This document shows positions 1-11,120 of a stretch of DNA of 64,000 bases, piece by piece. Below the pieces are notes generated by a model, which was given only the letters and a program-made list of their open reading frames with translations, was not told where the DNA came from and did not search any database. The stretch is from Aegilops tauschii subsp. strangulata (Eukaryota; Streptophyta; Magnoliopsida; Poales; Poaceae). Each line of letters starts with the position of its first letter. The first letter of the stretch is position 1. The position numbers and the translations under genes are program-made. The stretch is from NCBI RefSeq assembly GCF_002575655.3, contig NC_053038.3, positions 142,244,885 through 142,308,884 on the forward strand, in the 5' to 3' direction.

Positions 1-529
1 ATGCTAGTCTCATCATGTTCATATGTTTATGCCATGCTCGTATTGTTCTAGCTGTATCATGTTGTACATGCCATGTTGTTTTGATATTATCGTGTTCATC
101 ATTGCTTAATAATTTGTAATTGCCATGCTATTGCTTGTCTTGATTGCTTTGGTTGCTGTGCGCTTGCAAGTACATTCAATGTACTGACCTGGCATGTCAT
201 GCCAGTTTGTAGGTCATGCCAGATTTGATTGCTTGTTTGTCGTGGATTCCTTGTTTGCGAGCTAGGATAAGCGTTCTAGCCAGAGTCCATGCGGAGTGGA
301 GTTCATCACCGTCGTCGTTGTTCCGCTGCATCGTGTTATTCTGCTGCTTGCATGGAGCAACCGTGGTAGGCGTAGTGTCGCCGTGCCGATGTAATTCCCT
401 TGTACCCATATAGATTGTAATAAAGAGCTGATTTGTTCTATGCTAAGCAGTGTCGTATCCAGAAGACTTCTCCTCGATCTCTGGGCTGGAATACGGGGCG
501 TTCCGGTTTCTCTGAGCCGGGGTGCCACA
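1..529 (+). repeat. 3' end of an unidentified LTR (partial)
   Basis: No coding sequence is seen. The stretch ends in a GC-rich segment finishing gggtgccaca at 529. Directly after it the RNase H reading frame of a Gypsy element resumes (His-His-Ile-Pro then NQAADDLAKIG). That abrupt change, and the resemblance of the last 60 bases to the 3' ends of Triticeae Gypsy LTRs, suggest another LTR element inserted into this pol gene. The left end and the matching TSD lie outside the window. The five bases after the junction are aactc. The family name is not assigned. Confidence 0.45.
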
Positions 530-2026
530 AACTCCACCATATTCCCCAAATCAAGAACCAGGCGGCTGACGACTTGGCAAAAATAGGTCCCACTCGGAAA
601 CCTATACCCAGCAATGTGTTCCTTGAGCACCTCCATTCCCCGTCAGTGCAAGAAGATCCCTTTACTGAAGAACTTCCCCAACCAATAAGTCCTACCAATC
701 CGACTGAAATCGAGGTGCCAGCAGTTATTGATCTGGTTATGGAGATCTTAGTAATCACCCTCGACTGGATGGTACCGTACATTGCATATCTGCTCAGGAA
801 GGAGCTCCCAGAAGACGAAGTTGAGGCACGTTAGATCGTCCGTAGGTCCAAGGCCTTCACAGTAATAGGAGGATAGTCTACCGGGAGAGTGTTACTGGCG
901 TGGCTCAGCGATGTACCTCTCTAGAAGAGGGTCGACTGTTCTTGGATGAAATTCACTTGGGGACATGTGGTCACCATGCGTCCTCTCAGACCATCATGGC
1001 CAAAGCATACCGAGCAGGATTCTATTGGCCACGGGCCAATGAAGCAGCAAAGGAAATCATTGAGAAGTGTGAGGGTTGTCAATTCTACACAAACAAGTCC
1101 CACATGACTGGATCTGCCTTGAAAACCATTCCACTCGTCTAGACGTTCGCCGTGTGGGGTTTGGATATGGTTGGACCTCTCAGGACTGGCAGGAGTGGCT
1201 TCACTCACCTGCTTGTAGCAGTCGACAAGTACACCAAATGGATTGAAGCAAAGCCTATCAAGAACTTAGACTCAAGCACATCCATTAGTTTCGTAAAAGA
1301 TTTGATATTGCGATATGGAGTTCCACACAGCATCATCATAGGCAACGGCTCAAATTTCGACTTGGAAGAATCCAGAGAGTTCTGTGCTTCTCAGGGCACT
1401 CGGGTTGATTACGCATCCGTTGCGCACCCGCAGTCCAATGGGCAGGCCGAGAGAGCAAATGGCCTGATCCTCCAAGGGTTGAAACCTCGGCTCATGCGCG
1501 ACCTTGAGCATGCAGCCGGGGCTTGGGTGACTGACCTACCGTCTGTCTTATGGGGATTGAGGACAACTCCCAACCGATCCACCAACCGAACCCCCTTCTT
1601 CATGGTGTATGGGGCTGAAGCTGTGTTACCGAGTGATCTGTATCACAATGCGCCTCAAGTGGAACTTCTATTCGGAGGCTGAAGCAGAGCAAGCGCGTCA
1701 GGATGCAGTAGACCTTATGGAAGAAGAGCCAGAAATGGCTTTGATTCAGTCGACTGTTTATCAGCAAGACCTTTGTTGGTTCCACGCTAGGAACATCAAA
1801 GGCCGAGCATTTCAAGGAGACCTGGTGCTCCGAGTGGACCAGCAACGGTCTCACAAGCTTGCCCCCCTGTGGGAAGGCCCCTTCCTCGTCACCAAGGTGC
1901 TGAACAATGGAGCTTATCACCTCTACAACTTTGCAAAGAAGATTGACAAGCCACGTGCTTGGAAAGAGGATCTTCTCCGCCGATTTTATACCTAACAACC
2001 GGATCGTCGAGATGTAATAAGAATAT
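530..2026 (+). pseudogene. Tat-lineage Gypsy pol remnant: RNase H end and integrase (element E, copy 1)
   Basis: This is the C-terminal part of a Ty3/Gypsy polyprotein. Segments in order: the end of an RNase H domain (NQAADDLAKIG near 560-590), a linker, the HHCC zinc finger of integrase (HHASS.., CEGCQFY, 955-1090), the integrase core (WGLDMVGP near 1155, GQAERAN near 1440) and the C-terminal domain ending DLLRRFYT at 1995. Integrase inserts element cDNA into host DNA. The copy is dead: there are stops at about 832 and 1141, a frame change near 1680, and the second catalytic Asp of the core (usual DNGS) is Gly (IIGNGS, near 1340-1350). The frame is cut at 2026 by an A-family LTR. A diverged second copy of the last 875 bases is at 27906-28780. 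Confidence 0.85.
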
Positions 2027-3581
2027 TGGTGTCTACCACGTAACTTTATTCTTGTAGACACGTGTTGAGCCTCCAAGCGCAGAGTTTTGTAGGATAGTAG
2101 CAATTTTCCCTCAAGTGGATGATCTAAGGTTTATCAATCCATGAGAGGTGTAGGATGAAGATGGTCTCTCTCAAACGACCCTGCAACTAAGTACAAGAAA
2201 TCTCTTGTGTCCCCAACACACCCAATACAACGGCAAATTGTATAGGTGCACTAGTTCAGCGAAGAGATGAATATAAAAGTGTAATATGGATGGTAGAAAT
2301 ATATTTTTATAATCTGAATAAATAAAAACAGCAAGGTAGCAATTAGTAAAGGGGCACAAAAACGGTGTTGCAATGCTTAAAAATGAGGACAAGGGTCCGT
2401 ACTTTCGCTAGTGCAATCTCTCAACAGTGCTAACATAGTTGGATCATATGATCCCTCTAAGTGCAATAAAGAATCACTCCCGAGTTCGTATTAGCGGAGA
2501 ACAAAAAATAGAAATTGTTTGTAGGGTATGAAACCACCTCAAAGCTATTCTTTCCGTTCGATTTATTCAAGAGTCCGTACTAAAATAACACAAAGCTATT
2601 TTTTCCATTCGATCTATCCTAGAGTCCGTACTAAGATAACACCAAAGCAAGCTCATATTCATAATACTCAATCCACACAAAGAACTATAAAGAGACCCCA
2701 AAGTTTCTACCGAAGAAAGACGTGCATCAACCCCTATGCATAGATTACCCCAATATCACCGCCGGAATCCGCGAGTTGAATGCCAAGACATATATCAAGT
2801 GAATCAATATGATACCCCAATTGTCACTTCAAGTATTCGTACCGCAAGATATATATCATGTGTTCTCATCTCTGAATATTCAATCCGACAAGACAAAACT
2901 TCAAAGGGTAAAGATTCAATTCATCATAACAAGAGTATAGAGTGTAGAAACATCATATGATCCATCTATATTAACAAAGCCCATGATATAGATCACGAGA
3001 GAGAGAGAGAGAGAGATTAAACACATAGCTACTGGTACAAACCCTCAGCCCCGAGGGTGGACTACTCCCTCCTCATCGTGGTGGCCGCCGGGATGACGAA
3101 GATGGCCATCGGAGATGATTCCCCCTTTCGGCAGGGTGCCAGAACGGGTCTAGATTGGTTTTCGGTGGCTACAGAGCCTTGCGGCGGCGGAACTTCTGAT
3201 CTAGGTTAACCCCGCTGGGTTTCAGAATATTTGGAATTTATAGTGCAAAGAGGGGGTGCGGGAAGCCACCGAGGTGGGCACAACCCACCTGGGCACTGTG
3301 CCCCTCTCGGGGCACCCCCTAGGTGCAGCTCTGGCCCATTGGGTTCCTTCTGGTCCAAAAAAATCTCCAAAAAGTTTCGTGGTGTTTGGACTCCGTTTGA
3401 TATTGATTTCTTGCGATGTAAAAAACAAGCAAAAAAACAGCAACTGGCACTGGGCATCGGGTCAATAGGTTAGTCCCAAAAAACAATATAAAGTTTCTAT
3501 AAAATGATTTTAAAACATCAAAGAATGATAAAATAACAGCATGAATACTTCATAAATTATAGATACGTTGGAGACGTATCA
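2027..3581 (-). repeat. 3' LTR of element A
   Basis: The LTR is 1555 bp. On the minus strand it starts tgatacgtctccaacgtatc at 3581 and ends ..caccaca-like (forward tggtgtctacc) at 2027. Its first 250 forward bases match 27654-27905, and it is related to the LTRs of element C (5708-7375) and element B (31164-32706). It contains a short GA microsatellite near 2995-3015. Confidence 0.85.
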
Positions 3582-3586
3582 GCTTC

Positions 3587-4474
3587 TGTCGGCGTTCTGG
3601 GACCGGGGGTGCCCAGACTTGCCTGCCTGCGGGCTTGTGCGTGGCTCCACCAACGGCCGGGTACGACCCATCTTCGGCAGCAACCACTCAAGAGCCTCGC
3701 GAGGGACCAAGTCTCGCGAGGCGGACAACACCAAGACCTCCTCAGGGGCAGCCTCACTAGGCTGGCTCTCGAGGGCGGAGATCTCTATGCAAGGGGTACC
3801 TCGCGAGGTTCACGTGACGTGAGCCATGATGACTAAGGCCAGGCGGGCGCCAGCAGGCGCAGTGTACCAGTTTCCCCTTTGGTGCTAAAGAGGCAAGCAC
3901 AGGCGAGGAGTCCCGAGGCATCGGGCAAAGGTTTCCATATCGGTGCAACGAGACCAAGGCCAGCAGGACGGTAGGACGGAGGTCACCGTGGAGCCCACGA
4001 CGGCGTCACCACCAGAGCCTTTGGCAGGCGAAGACCACCTTTTGTCAGGATAGCTTGTACTAGTTGTCCCCCTTCAAACTTGGCCGTTGTGGGATCCCTT
4101 CCCGCCTAATATTTGGGAAGAGGACCAGGGCCTCTATAAATAGGACCTTGCCACCACCGTAGCAAGGGGACGGATCATTGAGATCACCCTCACACCCACC
4201 AGCTCATCGAGCTTAAGAACACCTCTCCTCAGGAGGCTGTTCATCCACTGTACTAGTTCATCCTCAGCCCATCAAGGCAATCCACCCACAAGCTGGAGTA
4301 GGGTATTACACCGGAAGGTGGCCCGAACCAGTATAAACCCTCGCGTCTCTTGTTCCTGGGGTTCGTCGAGCTAGACCGTGAGGTCGTTGAGCGAGCGAGC
4401 TAGGAAGAGAGTGTTCTTCGTGCACACCCTAGAGTTCGAACCTCAACGGTTTGCCGAAACCCACGAATCTAACA
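3587..4474 (+). repeat. 5' LTR of element D
   Basis: The LTR is 888 bp, starting tgtcggcgttctggg and ending ..aatctaaca. It contains a TATA-like ctctataaatagg at about 4130-4143, placing the likely transcription start and R region after about 4165. It pairs with 20290-20708 plus 22439-22908. Confidence 0.9.
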
Positions 4475-4476
4475 TT

Positions 4477-4494
4477 TGGCGCGCCAGGTAGGGG
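4477..4494 (+). other. Primer binding site of element D
   Basis: The sequence tggcgcgccaggtagggg starts two bases after the 5' LTR and ends the usual CCA complement (tgg). It is in the right place to pair with the 3' end of a tRNA. I could not assign the tRNA with confidence. Confidence 0.7.
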
Positions 4495-4536
4495 TGCGCC
4501 GAAGCTTTGCCTCTCTGCCTACTTCGCCCTGCTCAC

Positions 4537-5707
4537 ATGGCAGGTGCCACTCCTCCGACTGGGTCGACGGGCGCGCGCGGAGGCGGGGTGGGCATCCGGG
4601 CCTTCACCCCCGCCTTGCGGCGAGTGCGGAGGCCACGCAAGTTCAAGGCAGAGATGCCGCCTCGCTATGACGGTGTGACGGATCCTGCGGCCTTCCTGCT
4701 GGCGTACGAGGAGGCCGTTCTCGAAGCCGGAGGCGACGAGCAAGTCATGGCCAACTGGTTCCCCATGGCCCTCACCGGCGTGCCGCGCGCCTGGTTGCTC
4801 AACCTTCCGGGGTCCTCTGTGGCCTCCCGGGAGGAGCTGCGTAGCCTCTTCCTCGCACGCTTCGCAGCACAGGCGCCCCCCGCCGTAGCAGCCCTCCTTG
4901 GTGGTTCGCAGGTGCCACCCTTGGATCGCCACGTCAAGCAGTTCATCCGTCAGATGGGCGCTGCCCGCGTGCAGCAGGGGGCTCCCCCGGGATGGGCGGC
5001 GCCCCAGGCCGACCTCATCTTCAACTCGGAGGACCACCCAGCAATCACTGCGGGCTCGTGCGCGCTTCCGATGCTCTGCACGCCCACCATCTGCAACGTA
5101 GCAATCACCAAGACCCTCATCGATGGAGGAGCAGGCCTCAACATGCTCTCTGTAGAAGCCTTCAGCTTGCTCCACGTACCGCTCGGCCGGCTCCGCCACA
5201 CCAAGCCCTTCTCCGGGGTCGGCAGTGGTTCCACCAGCCCCCTAGGGTAGATCCGCCTCCCCGTCACCTTCGGCACCCGTGACAACTACCGCACCAAGCT
5301 CACCGACTTCGACATCGCTCGCATCGGCCTCCCGTACAACTCCATCCTCGGGTACCCTGCCTTGGCCAGTTCATGGCGGCAACCCATCGCGCCTACAACC
5401 TCATAAAGATGCCAGGGAGCAATGGTGTTCTCACAGTGGCTGGGGACACCAAGGAGGCCCTGGCGGCCCTCAGGCTCAGCTTCAGGGCCGCAGCGGCAGC
5501 TCACCCCGCTGATGAGGCAGTGTCCGGGGCCCAGGGGGCTGCGCCGGCGAAGAAGAAGCAGTTATTCTCGCAAGACGGGGCCAAGACGAAGCAGGTGCCT
5601 GTCGATGATGATGGGGCCTCAGGAGCCACCTTCACCATAGGCGCCAACCTCGACCCAGACCAAGAAGAGGCACTGGTGAAGTTCCTGCGCGCGAACAAGG
5701 AGGTATT
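4537..5707 (+). pseudogene. gag-protease of element D, broken
   Basis: The ATG at 4537 opens a frame (MAGATPP..) with a plant retrotransposon Gag region (PPRYDGVTDP.., WFPMALTG, PRAWLLNLP), residues about 40-140. Near codon 150 (about 4985) it passes straight into the aspartic protease region (TLIDGGAGLNML, about 5113-5148). The rest of Gag, including any CCHC knuckle, therefore appears deleted. A TAG at 5248-5250 ends the frame. Protease-like sequence continues to about 5370, then a different frame (MAATHRAYNL.., 5373 on) carries the linker towards RT. The frame is cut at 5707 by element C and resumes at 14740. Gag builds the particle and the protease cleaves the polyprotein. The active-site motif is DGGA rather than DTGA, as is usual in Tat elements. 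Confidence 0.8.
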
Positions 5708-7375
5708 TGACACGTCTCCAACATATCTATAATTTTTTATTGTTCCATGCTCTTATATTATCTGTTTTGGATGTTTATGGGCTTTATTATACACTTTTAT
5801 ATTATTTTTGGGACTAACCTATTAACCCACAGCCCAGTGCCAGTTTCTGTTTTTCTCCTTGTTTTAGTGTTTCGCAGAAAAGGAATATCAAACGGAGTCC
5901 AAACGGAATGAAACCTTCGAAAAAGTTATTTTTGGAAAGAAAGCAATACGGGAGACTTGGAGTGCACGCCAGGGGATCAACGAGGAGGGCACGAGGCAGG
6001 GGGCGCGCCCTCCACCCTCGTGGGCCCCTCGTGGCTCCCCTTACCGACTTCTTTCGCCTATATATTCCCATATACCCTAAAACCTTCGGGGAACAGAATA
6101 GATCGGGAGTTCCGCCGCCGCAAGCCTTTGTAGCCACCAAAAACCAATCGAGACCCTGTTCCGGCACCCTGCCGGAGGGGGGGATCCCTCACCGGTGGCC
6201 ATCATCATCATCCCGGCGCTCTCCATGACGAGGAGGGAGTAGTTCACCCTCGGGGCTGAGGGTATGTACCAGCAGCTATGTGTTTGATCTCTCTCTCTCT
6301 CGTGTTCTTGAGGTGATACGATCTTGATGTATCGCGAGCTTTGCTATTGTAGTTGGATCTTATGATGTTTCTCCCCCTCTACTCTCTTGTAATGGATTGA
6401 GTTTTCCCTTTGAAGTTATCTTATCGGATTGAGTCTTTAATGATTTGAGAACACTTGATGTATGTCTTGCGTGGGATAACCGTGGTGACAATGGGTTATT
6501 CTATTGATTCACTTGATGTATGTTTTGGTGATCAACTTGCGGGTTCCGCCCATGAACCTATGCATAGGGGTTGGCACACGTTTTCGTCTTGACTCTCCGG
6601 TAGAAACTTTGGGGCACTCTTTGAAGTTCTTTGTGTTGGTTGAATAGATGAATCTGAGATTGTGTGATGCATATCGTATAATCATACCCACGGATACTTG
6701 AGGTGACATTGGAGTATCTAGGTGACATTAGGGTTTTGGTTGATTTGTGTCTTAAGGTGTTATTCTAGTATGAACTCTATGATAGATCGAACGGAAAGAA
6801 TAGCTTCATGTTATTTTACTACGGACTCTTGAATAGATCGATCAGAAAGAATAACTTTGAGGTGGTTTCGTACCCTACAATAATCTCTTTGTTTGTTCTC
6901 CGCTATTAGTGACTTTGGAGTGACTCTTTGTTGCATGTTGAGGGATAGTTATATGATCAAATTATGTTATTATTGTTGAGAGAACTTGCACTAGTGAAAG
7001 TATGAACCCTAGGCCTTATTTTGAAGCATTGCAATACCGTTTACGCTCACTTTTATCTTTAGTTACCTTGTTGTTTTTATATTTTCAGATTACAAAAACC
7101 TATATCTACCATCCATATTGCACTTGTATCACCATCTCTTCGCCGAACTAGTGCACCTATAAAATTTACCATTGTATTGGGTGTGTTGGGGACACAAGAG
7201 ACTCTTTGTTATTTGGTTGCAGGGTTGTTTGAGAGAGACCATCTTCATCCTACGCTTCCCACGGATTGATAAACCTTAGGTCATCCACTTGAGGGAAATT
7301 TGCTACTGTCCTACAAACCTCTGCACTTGGAGGCCCAACAACGTCTACAAGAAGAAGGTTGTGTAGTAGACATCA
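5708..7375 (+). repeat. 5' LTR of element C
   Basis: The LTR is 1668 bp and pairs with 13068-14734. A TATA-like cctatatattccc lies at about 6057-6069. The end is ..tagtagacatca, followed by agctctttt and the PBS. Confidence 0.93.
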
Positions 7376-7385
7376 AGCTCTTTTC

Positions 7386-7403
7386 TGGCACCGTTGCCGG
7401 GGA
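7386..7403 (+). other. Primer binding site of element C (tRNA-Asp type)
   Basis: The sequence tggcaccgttgccgggga is complementary to the 3' end of plant tRNA-Asp with one mismatch (usual tggcgccg..). It lies 10 bases after the 5' LTR. Element B has the exact version and element A one with two mismatches. Confidence 0.85.
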
Positions 7404-7500
7404 GGTGAGTGCTTGAAGGTATATCTTTAGATCTTGCAATCGAATCTTTTAGTTTGTTGTTTTATCACTAGTTTAATTTATAAAAGAAAACTACAAAAAA

Positions 7501-9374
7501 ATGGAATTGAGTTTGTCTCATACGCTTCATCTTTTTAATATCTTTCGTAAGTATGATGAAAAGGAAAATTGTGCTCAAGTGCTAGAAGAAGAAGTCTATA
7601 AAATGTTTGGCACTAAATCTTTGAATGATGAGCATGATTGCAATGTTGTTAGTATGAGCTCTTTGAATATCCATAGTACTAATGATGATTGCACTAGTTA
7701 TGATGAAAATGTCTCCTATAAACATGTCAATTTTTGTGGAGTGCATTGGGTTTGCAAGTACACACCAAATAGGGAAAATAGATATTGCAAGAGGCATAAG
7801 CATTTAGAAACTAAATTGTTGCAAGAAAGGCTAGATGTTTGTGCTGAAAAATTAAATTTTCTTAGCCGTACTTGTGAACTTGCAATGAACGTGGTCATTT
7901 AACTATCCGATGCAAATTGTTTCATGATCTAATCGTGTCCAAAAATTGTGATGACTTGATTTCCCTTGCACATTATAATGAACTTAGTTTGCTTATGGGT
8001 TACGAAGAAATGAAACATATAACTAAGCATCTTCCAGAATTTGCCCGTTATAAACTTCTTGATTTTGATCTAGAAAAAATTTATATGTATTGTGCGGTGA
8101 ATTGCATTGAAATTCCTTATATTGCCAATTACATAAAGAAAAGAAAACAAATAGAAGATGAAGAGAATACTAACGAAAGGGAAGAGACTTCCCAATATCC
8201 TCCTATTATTTCTTATGATGAATCAGGTAACGAGGAGGAGCCCTCTATTCAATCAATCTCAAGGAGCTCCAAAAACAAGATTGAACCCACACTTAATGTG
8301 AAGAAGAAAAAGAAAAGACAGAGAAACAAAGGTAAAAAGGTATCCCTCCCAAATGATGTTGCTCCTATTACTCATCGTGATGATGATAATTGCTATACTA
8401 TTGGTGCTATCCATACTATTAATGATGAGAGTGATTATGCTTATGATATGAAAAGGCCCAAGCTTGGGGATGCTATGTTTGATGAAGATGATGTTTTTGA
8501 GAATATATTTGCTGCAATTAATGTTTGTCCCAAGCTTGGGGATGCTATGTCTAATGAAGATGATATTTTCAGCCTCTCAAGTTTTGATATGCAAAGTTGT
8601 TATGATGATAGCATGCCTTCTACCTATGATGATTATATTGATGAAAGTGGGTTTGGAAGAGTGTCAACTTTAGGAAGTAATGATCCCACTATTTTGGAGG
8701 ATGTTGAATCTTATAATATTTATGAAAGTGGATTTGGAGAGGTCATGACTTTATTTAGTGATGAGTCCACTATCTTGGAAGAGGTTTCAATCGATTATGA
8801 TGAGGACAAAGTTGCTACTTATGATGATTATTGTGATGAAACTTATGCTATAAAAAGTAGTGATGATTATATTTATAAAACTTGTCATGATTATGATTAC
8901 CCTTTTTCTGAACATTACTCTTTTAATGTGGAAACAATTTATAGTATTCGAGTCTCTTATGATACTCCCACTACCATTCATGAGAAGAAATTTGCTTATG
9001 TGGATAGTAATAAAAATTCTATGCTTGTAGATCATGAAAAGAATGCTTTAGGTGTTGGTTATATTGTTGAATTCATTCATGATGCTACTGAAAATTATTA
9101 TGAGGGAGGAGCATATGCTTGTAGGAATTGCAATAATATCAAGTTTCCTTTCTATGTGCTTAAAGTTTTGAAGTTATGCTTGTTTTACCTTCCTATGCTA
9201 GTTGATTATTGTTCCCATAAGTTGTTTGCTCACAAAATCCCTATGCATAGGAAGTGGGTTAGACTTAAATGTGCTAGTCATATTCTTCATGATGCTCTCT
9301 TTATGTTTCAATTCTTATCTTTTATGCGAGCATCATTGAAATCATCATGCCTAGCTAGGGGCGTTAAACGTTAG
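7501..9374 (+). pseudogene. Gag-like ORF of element C, split by one frameshift
   Basis: An ATG at 7501 opens 133 codons ending at 7902. A second frame runs to a TAG at 9372-9374. At the junction (7870-7913) the two frames together spell a CCHC zinc knuckle with spacing C-x2-C-x4-H-x4-C (TCEL, then CNERGHLTIRC). A one-base deletion near 7880 separates them; the element A copy has the extra T here. The second part has a basic KKKKKRQRNKGKK stretch (about 8300-8340), probably for nuclear import or RNA binding, and a long acidic Tyr/Asp-rich tail with a repeated PKLGDAM. The knuckle argues for a Gag-like nucleic-acid-binding protein. I recognise no capsid fold or enzyme domain. The family name is not secure. 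Confidence 0.7.
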
Positions 9375-10006
9375 CGCTTGTTAGGAGGCAACCCAATTTT
9401 ATTTTAGTCTCTTGCTTTTTGGTTCTGTTTAGTAATAAATAACTAATCTAGCTTCTGTTAAGATCTAGCCTCTGGTTAGATGTGGTTTTATGTTTTATTT
9501 AGTGTTTGTGTCAAGTAAGACCTATAGGATCTTCTTGGATGATAGTTATTTGATCGTGCTGAAAATTCCAGAAACTTTCTGTTCACGAAAACAATTGTTT
9601 AAAATCACCAGAACGTGATAAAATACTGATTCCAATTGCAGCAGATCAATAATCAAATTATCTAGGTCTTCCTATTTTGGTAGAATTTTTTGAGTTTCAG
9701 AAGTTTGCATTAGTTACAGATTACTACACTGTTCTGTTTTTGACAGATTCTGTTTTTCGTGTGTTGTTTGCTTATTTTGATGAACCTATGGCTAGTAAAA
9801 TAGTTTATAAACCATAGAGAAGTTGGAATACAGTAGATTTAACACCAATACAAATAAATAATGAGTTCATTACAGTACCTTTAAGTGGTGTTTTGTTTTC
9901 TTTCGCTAACGGAGCTTACGAGTTCTCTGTTGAGTTTTGTGTTGTGAAGTTTTCAAGTTTTGGGTAAAGATTCGATGGACTATGGAATAAGGAGTGGCAA
10001 GAGCCT

Positions 10007-10092
10007 AATCTTGGGGATGCCCAAGGCACCCCAAGGTAATATTCAATGATAACCAAGAGCCTAAGCTTGGGGATGCCCCGGAAGGCATCCCC
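10007..10092 (+). other. Pair of conserved GC-rich hairpins in element C
   Basis: Hairpin 2 has a perfect 9-bp stem, ggggatgcc (10069-10077) with ggcatcccc (10084-10092), and loop ccggaa. Hairpin 1 (10011-10037) pairs cttgggg with ccccaag around tgcc/ggca with a bulge. Equivalent hairpins occur in element A (about 24445-24520 and 25177-25260) and element B (34273-34360 and 35757-35840). Conservation suggests an RNA function such as packaging, dimerisation or 3'-end formation, but this is inference. Confidence 0.6.
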
Positions 10093-10270
10093 TCTTTCGT
10101 CTTCGTTCATCGGTAACTTTACTTGTAGCTATATTTTTATTCACCACATGATATGTGTTTTGCTTGGAGCGTCATTTTATTTTCTTTATCTTTGCTTGCT
10201 GTTTGAATAAAATACCAAGATCTGAAATTCTCAATGTTAGAGAGTCTTCACATAGTTGCATAATTATTAA

Positions 10271-11120
10271 GGGATAATTAGATTTATGCCCCTAGTTGTG
10301 TCCCACTCGTCTGTTTTACCCCTAATTCCCAAAAGTCACTGGTTCTGTCCAAGTCACTTTGCTCCTATTATGCTTTTGCCCTTTGACCGTTTGACCATCA
10401 GTTTGAAAACTTCATAACTAATTCATACTAAATCAGAAAAATGCAAATAAGATACCAAAATGTTCAGAAAAACATCACCTATATGTCAGTGTCATTTGCA
10501 TTCATGAAAAAAGTGTTGGAAAGTGCCCATCCGAGTTTTAGCTCTTATGCTACCACCATGAATAGTAAAATCTAAAAAAATTCAATTTTTTTAAAAAAAA
10601 TTGGTGGCAAAGAATGACAAATGTTTTAAGTGCCTGCCAAGTTTCATCAGGGAATAACATTCGTGGGTGCCGTGGCAAAAAAACAATCAGCACTCCAAAA
10701 TAGATTATTTTTTTGCCACGACTTCCACGAATGTCGTTCCCTAATGAAACTTGGCAAGCACTTAGAACATTTGTTGTTCTTCGCCACCATTTTTTTTTGA
10801 ATTTTTTTGAATTTTTTTAGAGTTCACTATTCATGGTGGTATCAAAAGAGCTAAAAGTCGGATGTGCACTTTCCAATACTTTTTTCATGAATGCAAATGA
10901 CACTGACATATAGGTGATGTTTTTCTGAACATTTTGGTATCTTATTTGCATTTTTCTGATTCAGTATGAATTAGTTATGAAGTTTCAAACTGACGGTCAA
11001 ACGGTCAAAGGGCAAAAGCATAAGAGGAGCAAAGTGACTTGGACAGAACCGGTGACTTTTGGGAATTAGGGGTAAAACAGACGAGTGGGACACAACTAGG
11101 GGCATAAATCTAATTATCCC
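10271..11120. mobile_element. Foldback Mutator-like MITE (850 bp, 9-bp TSD)
   Basis: The whole unit is a long inverted repeat. It starts gggataattagatttatgc and ends with the reverse complement. Arms of about 410 bases (10271-10685 and 10710-11120) pair with few mismatches around a loop of about 25 bases. Perfect 9-bp direct repeats aattattaa flank it (10262-10270 and 11121-11129), the TSD length of Mutator superfamily elements. It has no coding capacity. Confidence 0.88.
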
